From Strigops habroptila (lineage: Eukaryota > Chordata > Aves > Psittaciformes > Psittacidae): DNA of 64,000 bases. Under the pieces are notes generated by a model that worked only from the letters and a program-made list of their open reading frames with translations, ran no database searches and was not told the origin of the DNA. Position numbers and translations under genes: made by a program. Each line of letters opens with the position of its first letter. Position 1 is the stretch's first letter. Positions 24,862 through 35,200 of the stretch are shown piece by piece. The stretch is taken from positions 41,786,510 through 41,850,509 of the forward strand of contig NC_044302.2 of assembly GCF_004027225.2 (NCBI RefSeq). Reading direction: 5' to 3'.

Positions 24862-26944
24862 CTTGGGCTATCCTGTGCCTCTGCTGACTTTAGAGTCTGC
24901 AGAAAGGCTAATGGAGCCCTGTGGCTGGATTGGGGCACCTATGAGACCAGAAAGTGAGGTTGTCTTAGTTAACATCAGTGAGGGGGCACAGGAGCATACT
25001 AACACTTCCAAAGTGGGCCCTACATACAACTTAGCTGAGTGCCCAAAACAAGCACCAAAGCTTTTGAGGGTTAATCTTGGGTTTAAACACCAGAGAACGG
25101 ACTGCAAGGAAGTTTGGACTCAATCCTATGGTTCAGAAATAATGTGTTTATTGAGTGTGACATAAAAAAACCCCAGCTGCCTCAAGTGTCAGCCCATTAG
25201 GACTCATCCATGGTAAATCTGTTTGCCTGCTGGCAACTCCAGCATTTCAAGATCTTAATTTTCTTTTTGATTGGATCTTCTAGCTGGAAAGGGAACCCAG
25301 GCACGAAACCCAGCCCTGTCACTAGTCTAACCCCAATTAAATGAGCTAATTGAATGGCAAGCAGTGGGACAAAGAGGCCTAACTGGATTGTACTGTTTTT
25401 TAATTCTTGCATTCTGTGGGCTTTGCCCATGTTCTACCTTCTAGCACAGAGTGTGAATCACCTTCTTCTGGTCCAGCTTCTTCTAGGGCTTGCTGAATCT
25501 CTTCCCAGAAAACACCTACTCAGAAACTCAAAGACAAAGACGATCAACTTGCATTGCTCATCTGCAGCCAAGTCTCCTCCAGGCTTCCACACAGTTCAGA
25601 CTTGGTATCCCTGGTGGAGGCAAAGCAGGCACTGCTCTTCATTAACAAGCATCAGGAAAGCATACTCCTTTGGGTGGCAGACTCTGGGGTACAAGATGGG
25701 GAAAGTACTGAGAGGACAACTGAGATTCACATCAGAAGTCAGAGTTTGGAGATAATGTTGCATGGACACAGCACATTTCACACTCCCTGGAAAAATCCCA
25801 TGACATTTTCTGCTGGGGTGGATTTTGCTGCTGCTTGGGGTTTGGTTTCTTCATTTGTTTGTTGTTGTTGTTTTGTGGTGATATTATTTTGTTTGCTTGG
25901 TTTAGTTGTTTGGTTTCTTTTTCCCTTTCTTTCAATACCTCACTCGTTGAGCTACCAGGGGAAACAGTTACATACCAATCAACACTGATATAACGTGTCT
26001 GTGGATGTTTTCAGGCTTTCTACCCATTTGTAATTTGCATGGAATTACATGATGTTGCATCCACTCAGCTGCTATACCTTGTGAAGTTTCAGTTTAACAG
26101 AAGTAGTGGGAGCTTTACGCCTTTGTGTTGGTGGTGGATGCCCCACAGGCTGGAGCTGGGCAAAATATATCTGCAGATGAATAGAGGTGGCAGTATTGAA
26201 ATGGAACAAATTCTCAGCAAGCAGCCGTCTTGTCTAAATGAGTCTGTTAGCTGAACTGTGATGAATGGGATTTGGGGGGATTGGATTATTTTTTTATTAG
26301 TATTATTAAAGCAAGCTGGAGCACACACCTTTACTTTGCCTGGCTAGAAGATCTGTGACCCCTTACAAGCCATCTTCAAGCCTAGATCTCTGCAAGGTGG
26401 GTATCATCTCTTGCTGGGAAAGGAGCGTGCACAAAAACATGCTCAGGGACCTGAGCAGTCTTACCTGGGGCCATCGCACAAACCCAACACACATCCCCTC
26501 TCACACCCCATTCCTCAGCCTACCTGTGTGAGCCCCATTTCAGCTCATGGATGGGCTTCAGACCCCAGGCCTGTCTCCTGGAGACAGCTCAAACCTATGC
26601 TGTAAGCATCTTGTCCTCCACACAGACCCCTCGTCCAGATGTTGTAGTTTGCCTCCAGCCCCATCTCCTCTCACTGCACTCCCCAGATGGATTCTGGACC
26701 TGGTTCATCACTCGCCTCCCCTGGGACTGGTGATGGACCATGTTACCAGCATTCAGCTGTGCCCCATTGGTGAGGGCACTGCCTGTGGTGGGGTCCACCT
26801 TGGCTCCCAGCTCACCTTTGCTTGGGAAGCACACAGCCCTTGCTGCAGTGATGCTGCTCTGCCTTAAGTCTCACTCCTGTTTGCTCTTGAGTGACAAGGT
26901 GCCCCTGTGCTGTGGCAAGCAGGGGCTTGGGGACCCTTTCTACA

Positions 26945-27162
26945 TATAAGGAAGAAGTTCTTTACTGTGAAGGTGGGGAGGCACTGGAACAGGTTGCCCA
27001 AAGAAGTGGTAAATGCTCCACTTCTGGCAGCATTCAAGGCCAGGTTGGACAGAGCCTTGGGTGACATTGTCCAGCGTGAGGCGCCCCTGCCCACGGCAGG
27101 AAGATTGGAACCAGATGATCTTAAAGTTCTTTCCAACCCAAACCATTCTACGATTCTATGAA
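26945..27162 (+). mobile_element. CR1 LINE 3' fragment
   Basis: The sequence runs from AAGGAAGAAGTTCTTTACTG through GGCACTGGAACAGGTTGCCC to the 3' tail CCATTCTACGATTCTATG, so it lies on the plus strand. It is heavily 5'-truncated and lies about 270 bases upstream of the first recognisable RhoGAP exon. Confidence 0.95.
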
Positions 27163-27433
27163 GACATGACCTGTGCCCTGTTTCTCTCTAGGAAGGAAGT
27201 AGGAGTGTCTTCATGGCAGTGAAAGGAGTTCACCAACATAAAATGACATCTATGCCGGCGGTGAGCGGTGAGCCTTCTCCCAATGTGATCTGCCTGGGGC
27301 AACATCTAGATCCCATCACAGTGAAAGCAGGGTGCATGTCCCTGTCCAAACTTGCTTCTGTCTCCAAGAGACAGTACTACATGCCCCAGGGCCTATCTTC
27401 ATGAATGACCCTGTTCTCCCATATTTCCCACAG

Positions 27434-27595
27434 GAACTCTTGGACATATTGTCTGTGAAAGGGCCATCAGCTGAGGGGATATTTGGACCAGCTGCCAGCA
27501 AGAAAGCACACTGGGAGCTGAAGGAGGCCCTAGACACAGGAGGGGATGTTGACTGGGAAAGCCAAACTGTGCACTTGCTGGTGCTGGTTACTAAG
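27434..27595 (+). pseudogene. RhoGAP fragment, exon block 1
   Basis: A 162-bp open block of 54 codons lies between a CCCATATTTCCCACAG acceptor and a GTGAAT donor. It carries LLDIL, KGPSAEGIF, ELKEAL and the HLL block that normally precedes the DFLR motif. The residue after GIF is Gly instead of the catalytic Arg. Confidence 0.82.
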
Positions 27596-28051
27596 GTGAA
27601 TTCTTCTGATCTGGGGCTGCAAGATCTCTCTGCTACACTGCAGCTTCCACTTCAGTGACTGACTAGCCAGGAACCCACGCTAAAGCTACAGTGCAGCCAA
27701 ACTCTGTTTCTCAGATTTACAATTCCAAGTTGGATGTTTTTCTTCTCTGCCTCCTTTTCTGTTCCTCCTGTTCTGCCTCTCATTTTTGGCATGCCCGTGA
27801 GAAACTCACTTCATGGTCTTCCTGAGTGTTCTCCTCATGGAGGCACACTGACGTTTAGGGGACAGCAGAGGGCAGAGAAGAATGGGGAGTCCTGTTAGCA
27901 GGCTAGTGTGAGTTTGCTTGGCCCATATCCCAGCCTGCTCTGTCAGTGTTGTTGAAACCAACCTGCTTCCTTCAAGCCAGAGTCACTGGGATGTTTCCTG
28001 TGGTATCAGAGGGAGCATTCAAAGTGTTACCTGAAGATCTTGGCATTGCAG

Positions 28052-28228
28052 GACTTTTATCCTGAAACGTGCCCTTTTAGGTTTTGCTGGCTGACCTCTG
28101 TCGAGGACTGGATATGACCCTCAGAGAAGCTGAGTGAGGAGGAGAGATTGGAAGAACTAAAGGAGCAGGTTTTGCAAGTAGTGCCACCTGTACACCTGAG
28201 ACTTCCCTGCAAACTGATGGTTTCCCTC
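28052..28228 (+). pseudogene. RhoGAP fragment, degenerate exon block 2
   Basis: After a TTGGCATTGCAG acceptor the text starts DF, then VLLADLC, EDWI and PSEKLSEEERLEELKEQ appear in three different frames, followed by a hydrophobic stretch ending LMVSL. The order matches the middle of an ARHGAP20-like RhoGAP domain, but at least two frame changes and an in-frame TGA break it. The 3' boundary is inferred. Confidence 0.65.
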
Positions 28229-28501
28229 TAAAATCACCTTGGTTCTGACAGGTGCTTCTTGCTGCTGTGGAGTAAGATTTAGTTGAAAAACAGCACAGAA
28301 GACCATTTCTTTAATCAGGACACTTCTTTAAGGGACCTGAGATTGCTCCACAAAATGACTGTTGTAAGGAGTGGCCAGCAGTTGCAGTGTAAAGTAGTAG
28401 CAACCACTGTGGTGTTACATTATGTTCATATTCCCTTAAGGTCACTGACAAATTGTTTAGAGCCAATCTCCTAATCCTCAAGCAGTTGCTGTCTCTTGCA
28501 G

Positions 28502-28615
28502 CACCACATCAGGCAAAATTTACCAACAAGCAGGACGGACTCCAGCAATCTTGCCATCTGCACTGGACCAAACATGCTGAGCAAGAACCTGCTCCTGCTG
28601 GAAGTGCTGATGGAG
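28502..28615 (+). pseudogene. RhoGAP fragment, exon block 3
   Basis: A 114-bp open block of 38 codons, flanked by a CTGTCTCTTGCAG acceptor and a GTAAAAG donor, encodes HHIRQNLPTSRTDSSNLAIC then TGPNML. The asparagine of the GPN motif, which contacts the GTPase in RhoGAP domains, is kept. Confidence 0.82.
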
Positions 28616-28845
28616 GTAAAAGACAAGATACATTGAATTTACCAACCAGTTACACCAACCTGGACCAATCAGAGCATTCCCATTGAGAGGTACCTTGCTG
28701 TCTCCTCTCTTGAATGCTTGGGGAGGAGCTTTTCATAAGAGTGACGACATGGATGCAGCTTTCTGCATATAAGAAAGGGTCAGGAGTCAGAAAGGCTGAT
28801 GCATTTTCTGTCCTTGAATTGAAACCAGTGTACTTATGTGGGCAG

Positions 28846-28995
28846 GTGGAGTTCCTCATTAACAACTGCACGGAACTATTTGGGAAGCAGGTCACTTGCC
28901 TTCTATACCCCTCAGTTGAGGAGCGGTACAGTGCCCACAGACAGTTCAACAGGTATGGAGATGGACAGAAGATAATCACAGGCTGGGGCTGCTGA
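28846..28995 (+). pseudogene. RhoGAP fragment, exon block 4
   Basis: After a GTGGGCAG acceptor the frame encodes VEFLINNCTELFGKQV, the last helix of the RhoGAP domain, and stays open to a TGA at 28993-28995. A GTCACT at 28891 could be a weak donor, so the true end is unclear. Confidence 0.72.
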
Positions 28996-30357
28996 TCCCT
29001 TTTCCTTAATGTGTTACTGCATCTTTGAAAAGCTAAATTGCTTCTGAGTGCTCAAGATCCTACACCATGGCAGTCCTTTCCTACTGGAAGACTTCCCAAA
29101 AGTTCAGTCGCAAAATTAACAAAATAAAATACACAGCAGGTGTTCTGTCCTTCACATGCACATTACCCACAGGCTCTGAGTGTAATGCTCTTAGCTCAAG
29201 GGCGTTTTTGGTAGAGCTGGAAACGGAACATCGCTTGCTCAACCCAGCTCATCCTCCAGTCTGTGTTTTGCCATAACCTCTTAGGACAAACATGCAATGA
29301 CGAAAAATGCCCTCCTGGTAAAACGTGACAGTGGTAATGCTGTTAGTGTCCTGTTTTGCACTTGTGCTATCAGAGTTAGCTCTATCCAGAACTGTTTATT
29401 TTTCAAGGTATGCTGAAATCTGATGGTCTAGTCTCTGACTTCTTGATATATGGCTGAGGTGTTATTTTCCAAACCATTTCCCATCAGTGCAGCAGACATT
29501 ACAGAGAACAGGGCATCAGAACAGGACCTAAAGGAAAACTGCTACAAGGATTAAGGTGAGTTTTGCTCCTGGTTTTATTACTTCTCAGAAGTCACTTCAC
29601 TGCGCATGCTTTTGCTTTTTAGAGCTATGTTCAGAAGAGTGTGGTGACCACAAAACAGATACAGAGTGTCTGACAGATGCATTTCTCAATAGACCATCCT
29701 CTCTGCTCTAACTCCTCCCAGACTCAAGGGCAGATGTGGTCATGGAAATGGAAAAAGGACAGGTTTGTCAGGTCCACAAACACCACAATGAAATGAAGTC
29801 ATGTATGAAGGAATGTCTTGATGCAAAACTGAGGCAAAAAATGTGCGAGGTCACCCTCCTGCAACGAGAGAATAAATCTCCAGTCTCTACTGTGAGGTTA
29901 ACTGTGAAATGAAGGCAGATGCTTGCTCCTCTGTGAGACGTGGTTCTCCTCCTTTCAGCTACTAGTTTCAATGTTGAGAAGTAACTGCCCAGGGCAGACA
30001 CAGGATTCACCCTGAGAGAGGTGGGGAGCATAGATGTGAGCTTAGGGTCTGGGTAACTCTTCTGCCCTCCATTGGCAGGCCCCAACATGGGTTTGATGGG
30101 ACTATGCCATGGATGTCCCATGGATGGGGCCATAGCCCCAGTGGCCAGTGAGCTGAGCAGGAACAGTCTTGTGCCGAGGCAGCAACAAGGGCCAGCAACA
30201 CCTGGGGTGGTGTGAGTAAGGCTCAGTCCAGAGAGCAAGAGGAGGGATTATGCCTCTCTGATTGGTATATGTCAGACTTCACCTGCATATCGTGTCTGCT
30301 TTGAGCCCTCCAAATAGGACAGACATTGACAAACTGGAGGGATGTCACTTTTTGTGC
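28996..30357. other. Intergenic region between RhoGAP fragment and ERV
   Basis: No further RhoGAP exon, repeat family or RNA gene was recognised. The sequence is of ordinary composition, and it may include decayed 3' exons of the RhoGAP locus that cannot be identified by eye. Confidence 0.45.
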
Positions 30358-30396
30358 ACTATATCCATGGAGGATGCTGTACAATCTCCAGTTCAA
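30358..30396. repeat. 39-bp direct repeat, left copy, flanking the ERV
   Basis: Begins ACTATATCCATGGAGGATGC and ends in GTTCAA, directly abutting the first base of the LTR. The same 39 bases, with one C-to-T difference, occur at 32089-32127 where the retroviral sequence stops. Confidence 0.95.
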
Positions 30397-30962
30397 TGTC
30401 CTGGGTTCAGCTATAGCAGTCATTTTTCTCCTGCTTAGTAGCTGGTGCAGTGCTGTGTTTTTTAACTTTCAGCCTGGGAACAACGCTGATAACACCGATG
30501 TTTTTAGCTGTTGCTAAGTAATGTTTATTCCAACCAAGGACTTTCTCAGTCTCATGCTTTGCCAGGGAGGAGGGGAAGCCGGGAGGAAACAGAGACAGGA
30601 CACCTGGCCCAAACTGGCCAAAGGGGTATTCCATACCACAGCACGTCATGCCCAGTATATAAACCGGGGGGAGTTACCCAGAAGGCCTGATCACTGCTCG
30701 GGTCGGGCTGGGTATCGGTCGGCGGGTGGTGAGCAATTGTATCCTCTCCCCTTGTTATTTCACTAATCATTATTATCATTGGTGGTAGCAGTAGTGGTTT
30801 TGTATTATACCTTAGTTGCGGGATTGCTCTTATCTCAACCCGTGGGAGTTACATTCTTTCGATTCTCCTCCCCATCCCTCCGGGAGCGGGGGGAGGAAGA
30901 AGGGGGGGAGTGAGCGAGCGGCTGTGTGGTTCTGAGTTACCGGCTGGGCTCAAACCACGACA
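30397..30962 (+). repeat. 5' LTR of the truncated ERV
   Basis: The 566-bp LTR starts TGTCCTGGGTTCAGCT and ends AACCACGACA, so it has TG...CA ends. A TATATAAA box is at 30656-30663, separating U3 from R. It is related to the minus-strand LTR at 41777-42352, sharing the start, the GCACGTCATGCCC block and the GGGTATCGGTC block. Confidence 0.9.
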
Positions 30963-30971
30963 GTTTCTTTG

Positions 30972-30989
30972 TGGTGCCCAACGTGGGGC
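30972..30989 (+). other. Retroviral primer-binding site
   Basis: TGGTGCCCAACGTGGGGC starts nine bases after the LTR end. It differs at one base from the TGGCGCCCAACGTGGGGC pattern that is complementary to the 3' end of lysine tRNA (Lys1,2 type). Confidence 0.8.
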
Positions 30990-31073
30990 GCGAAGGGTTG
31001 AGATAACGACAGATCTGACCAGAGCGTGTCTAATCCTATTTGTGATAAGCATTCATTGTTACTACTCGTCACA

Positions 31074-32237
31074 ATGGTGATTATTTGGCTCTCAGACTTG
31101 TTGCGCTTGATCTCAGAGTTTCAGCATGTTGTACCTTACTTACAGCCACTATTTGCTGTTTCAGTGTTTATCGGCTGGGGGGCCTGGGCTAAGGTTCTTG
31201 TTTCACTGTACTTCATGGTAATGACTTGTAATACAATAGACTCATTGATCATGAAACTGGTCTGGTTTGTGCTTCCAGCGTGGCCATCACTTCTATACAT
31301 TGGGAGGTATATAATGAAATATTTTAGCAATTGCATATCTTTTTTTTTCTCCTCGGGGGGGTCAACTTATGAAGGAGGCATTCTCTTTCACCCCCGTTCC
31401 CCCACCAGACTATTTGCAACAGCAGTTGAGAGTTCTGAAGGTTTCAGATGGCCTTTGAATACCCTTGAAACCTGCCTGCTGATTGTGCTGGGGATCAGCA
31501 TGTTGGCAAACATACGGAGTGTGTTTTACCCACGGCCATCCCGCCTTGGGAACATCCTAATTCGTTTAATCTTGAAAGTTAAGCAGTATTGGGTTCAAAT
31601 CTGGTCTAGGGTTAGACGACGATACAGGAGGACCACCAACAGATTTTCCCTGAGGCTGGACAGTCATGAGTGGCAGGGTGTGTGGGATAGTATGGGCAAG
31701 TATCTAGCCCAGTGGGCCCCTCCAGTGCTTTGGAACTTCACCACTGAACAAGTGCAACATCCGGAAAAACTAGTAAAACACTTAAACGAGGTGTGCTGTC
31801 GTCCTGGCTGTACCAGAGAGGGACAAATCTTGGCAACGTGCTGGGGCTTGGCCTACGCCTACAGAGCCCTGCTCAACACTATCCAGCACCTTCAAAGGGA
31901 AAAAAATGTCTCTGGATCTGATGGCAAAGCAACAGACAACGCAGCTATGCCAACTACAAGCACAGCAGCTACTCAGACCCTGACCACAACAGACAACACA
32001 GCTACTCCAACTTCAAATACAGTAGCTACACCAACCCCAGTGACAAGCACAACAGCTACTCAAACCCCGACAGCAACAGACAATGCGGACTATATCCATG
32101 GAGGATGCTGTACAATCTCTAGTTCAATTATAAACTCGTCTCTCATTTTTATTCATGAAATTAACAGTCATCTTTACAGAGTCCAGCAGGGGGAGATATT
32201 TTTCTGCATTAGAGCACAGATCTTTAAAAAAAATTAA
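31074..32237 (+). CDS. ERV open reading frame: multi-pass membrane protein with Thr/Pro-rich tail, fused to host sequence
   Basis: From the first ATG (31074, context ACAATGG) the frame runs 387 codons to a TAA; upstream it is open from 31026 without an ATG. Roughly residues 24-50, 60-78 and 130-148 are hydrophobic and could cross a membrane. A basic segment (RVRRRYRR) follows, then a cysteine-bearing helical region (VCCRPGCTREGQILATCWGL) and about 50 residues of Thr/Ala/Pro repeats. The position just after the primer-binding site is where gag would start, but I see no CA major homology region or zinc knuckle. From residue 339 the frame is host DNA, because it enters the 39-bp repeat at 32089. 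Function is unknown; a gag-leader or accessory role is conjecture. Confidence 0.6.
   Translation: MVIIWLSDLLRLISEFQHVVPYLQPLFAVSVFIGWGAWAKVLVSLYFMVMTCNTIDSLIMKLVWFVLPAWPSLLYIGRYIMKYFSNCISFFFSSGGSTYEGGILFHPRSPTRLFATAVESSEGFRWPLNTLETCLLIVLGISMLANIRSVFYPRPSRLGNILIRLILKVKQYWVQIWSRVRRRYRRTTNRFSLRLDSHEWQGVWDSMGKYLAQWAPPVLWNFTTEQVQHPEKLVKHLNEVCCRPGCTREGQILATCWGLAYAYRALLNTIQHLQREKNVSGSDGKATDNAAMPTTSTAATQTLTTTDNTATPTSNTVATPTPVTSTTATQTPTATDNADYIHGGCCTISSSIINSSLIFIHEINSHLYRVQQGEIFFCIRAQIFKKN
32089..32127. repeat. 39-bp direct repeat, right copy, flanking the ERV
   Basis: 38 of 39 bases match the left copy at 30358-30396. It follows the Thr/Pro-rich coding stretch and precedes TTATAAACTCGTC, which I take to be pre-existing host sequence. 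Confidence 0.95.
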
Positions 32238-35200
32238 ACTCACCTGAAGAACAGACCAGTACCGTCTGGGTGTTACGTTACTCAAACTGCTTTTTGTAGG
32301 CAAAAGATGGCGATTCTAAGTTCTCTTAAAATGCTGAATTAAAGATGGATTAGCTCATTTATTTGTAGCATATCCTGGTACTGAATTAATTATTGTGGCC
32401 AGAAGTATTTTTTTTTCTTTAAATATATTTTCATGAGTGCATTCAGTGCTATTGTTACTTCTCATATACCTCAGAATATATTTTACATGTATCCAACTCA
32501 CCTACTACAAAATTGTATACATCTTTTTATTTCTGACACCTTGTGAATTTAAATTGGAATTAAATTTACCTAGCTTTACTAATATCCTTAAGTGGAAAAG
32601 ATATTCAAGACTCAGGTAGCAAAGATGACAGAAATCTATGCAGATAAGCATTAATAAAAGCCTGATAAAATATGATTGTATTCATGTGTAAAATACTTGG
32701 ACTGTCTTCTTCATTCATAGAGAAATCCATAATATAAAACAGAAAATGGTGATCGTACTGGAGAATTCATGGAGATTCACTGTTGTGCAGTAAGAACAGC
32801 ATATGATACATAATTTTGTAGGACGATTGGAGGATTCTGAAAAGCTACAACTATGCAGTTCTCTGTTCAGCTCCATAGCTGTTGAGTAGTTTCTGCAGAG
32901 AACAGTTTACAAAACTATCTGAGATTCAGATTTTCTGTATGAAGTAATCCAAACAGAAAAAGATGTTTAACTTATGCACAGTTTAGGGGCTGGCAGCCCT
33001 CTTCAGTTTTGAAGTAAGAGAATTGATCCACTGGTAGTTGCATTAATTATGCTTTTATTTAGACACTGGTACCCTAGCCAGACTGTGAATTTGTTCTGCT
33101 TTGGAGCTACCTATGTAACTTTATTGCTATTGCAGTATTTTTTGCGCAAATTACATCTCATAAATCCTTAAGAGAGTAAAGTGTTGGAGATCTTAAGAGC
33201 CTATTGAGGATTTTCTGCCTTCCATTGAAGACATGGTGTAAACTCTTTTTTGAGAAACTTTCATGCTTCCTGGAAATGTATTGGTAGCTCCAAAGAAATA
33301 CTGGGCAAAAGTTGTTCAGATTGAAGATTTCTAATGGTGTTTGTGCAAATTAACATGTGATGTACATAATTACTGCAATAGCCAGCTATTGGAGGAGCAT
33401 GTGTAAACCTTCAGGTTCCTGCTGTGCATCAGATTTGGTGCAGGTGAAGGTGAACGCAGCAGTGAGTGAGGCTCCGGAGTTACCTACAGTTACCCAGCGC
33501 AGGGTTTGGCCTGCGTGCACCGTGAACACAAGAGGGTGCTGGTTCCTGCGGGGAGACTTTGCTTTTGGAAGTAGCTTTGTTCCGGGTTTGTAATGGAAAA
33601 AGCTAGAGGGAAATACGCTTCACTGAAGAGCCGGGAACTGAGAGACACAATCAAAGTAATAACGGTTACTCAAATAAGCTTCCTGAAGTTAGGTACTGAG
33701 TCACTGAAGTTATGGCTATTATGTTTTTATTGTTCACATCTTTCTTCATCCTTTCTTTACCCTGTCTAAAGTCAAAGACAAGTACTAAAAAATGATGTGA
33801 TCTTCTAGCACCATTACAGTGGGCCTGGACATTTGCATAAAGCAGCTGCAGACTTCTCCTAGACAAGGCTTTTGCAGTCACCCCTGCTCAGAAGTGACTC
33901 TGGAGACCTTTCGTGGCACTCAAATTCTGGATGGGCTTTTCTTCTCCCTTTTGACCTGCTTTCTCACCCCATTATGTGAATGTGCTAATCCAAGCACTAT
34001 TAAATATACATACAGATGAATTCTTGCACCCTATTCTATAAATTCAGCAGAAGATGAAAGCAGTGGAGTGTGCGGTGTTTGTTGGGACATTGCTGGAGAA
34101 TAGCTTAGCAACTGGTAAAGAAATGATCACTTCAATTTGCTGCATTATGTATATTATGCCTGAAAGTGGGGTATCTGCATAAGTGAGTAGCCAGGAGCCC
34201 AGACCAGCAACCATCCACCTGATGGTTACTTCAGTAAACCCAGTTGCCTGAAGAGGTACCACCTTAATTCGAAATAGTCCAGATGCATACTTTGAGAACA
34301 GCCATTTAGAGATAGACATGAGCAATTCCTTGTGCTCTTAATGATAATTTCTTATGAATTATATGAACACATTTACTGTGGTTTTGACTGTAAAACAGGG
34401 GTGTAAGAAATCTTGACTTTATTCACAGGAATTGTAGCTACTCCTTTTGCTGTGTAAGGGAATGAAAGATGTTTGTGATTTTTTATTTTGGTTTGACTGA
34501 TTTTGAGGTGGGAAAGTTAACTAAAGAATGACTTGGTGCTGTGTTAGTTTAAAAATATCTAGGTAGATCCTTACCAAGATATTTCAGAATTGCTACTGTG
34601 CACAAACACACATGCTTAACTACCTATGAATCAATCAACAAACCTTTCTGTATTCACACATGTACACAGGTCAGCAGCAGATACAGGCAAGTTTCATCAG
34701 CTGATGGAAAAGGAGGGAAGAGCTTTGAAATAGTTTTCCTCCTGAACATGCCAACTTTCCTTCACTTCCTTCTGGTTCTTAAGCAAACTGCTTGGCTTTC
34801 TTGCCTTGTCTTTCCCAAGTAGGTCTACTTCTTCCTCCTTGAATGGCAATAAGTAGACAGTTTCATTCAATTTCCTACTTAGTTATGTCCATTTTCCTTT
34901 TTCTTACTCTCCCATTAGGCATGTATTTCAGCACTGGAAAACTTCTCAGCTCTAAAAGAACACAAATGTAACAGTGAGCATAAAAAGTGAGCTCCTATGA
35001 CTTACATAAGTAAGTAATCTTAATAATCAGTTAATAGTGTAGAAACCATCAGAATTAATGCAATTTATCCCCGAATAATTAAAAGATCAGATACACTCTA
35101 CAGAGCTGGCAGAATGAAACTGCTTCTAAGTACATCCAAAATATGTAATACTAGGGAACATTTGTCAATGTTTCCCATGAGCTATCAAAAACTGAGTATT

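Larger units (their letters stand above)
22336..27433. other. Intergenic region, CARTPT to RhoGAP fragment
   Basis: Named contents are the ATT-rich microsatellite (23034-23145), a short CR1 reverse-transcriptase remnant (about 24318-24416), a 21-bp tandem duplication (24820-24861) and a CR1 tail (26945-27162). The rest shows no gene that I can recognise. I could not find upstream exons of the RhoGAP locus here. Confidence 0.5.
27434..28995 (+). pseudogene. RhoGAP-domain gene fragment, ARHGAP20/TAGAP-like, probable pseudogene
   Basis: RhoGAP domains speed GTP hydrolysis on Rho-family GTPases. Four consecutive blocks of such a domain occur in order with introns retained. They are 27434-27595 (ELLDILSVKGPSAEGIF... 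to HLLVLVTK), about 28052-28228 (degenerate), 28502-28615 (HHIRQN...DSSNLAICTGPNML) and from 28846 (VEFLINNCTELFGK). The pattern resembles the ARHGAP20/TAGAP subfamily. The catalytic arginine finger, normally GIFR, is GIFG here. The second block can only be followed by switching frames across stops, and its expected donor is not a GT. The PH and Ras-association exons of the ARHGAP20 type were not found. Retained introns point to DNA-level duplication rather than retrocopying. The family call is firm; the exact parent gene is uncertain. Confidence 0.8.
30397..32088 (+). mobile_element. 3'-truncated endogenous retrovirus (class II-like)
   Basis: This element consists of a complete 5' LTR (30397-30962), a primer-binding site (30972-30989), a short leader and the start of a coding region that is cut off at 32088. 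No protease, polymerase, envelope or 3' LTR follows. The primer-binding site is one mismatch from the lysine-tRNA type used by betaretrovirus-like (class II) elements, so ERVK-like affiliation is inferred. The long open frame suggests the insertion is not very old. It is flanked by a 39-bp direct repeat rather than a 4-6 bp integrase duplication. The name of the family in repeat libraries cannot be determined here. Confidence 0.85.
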
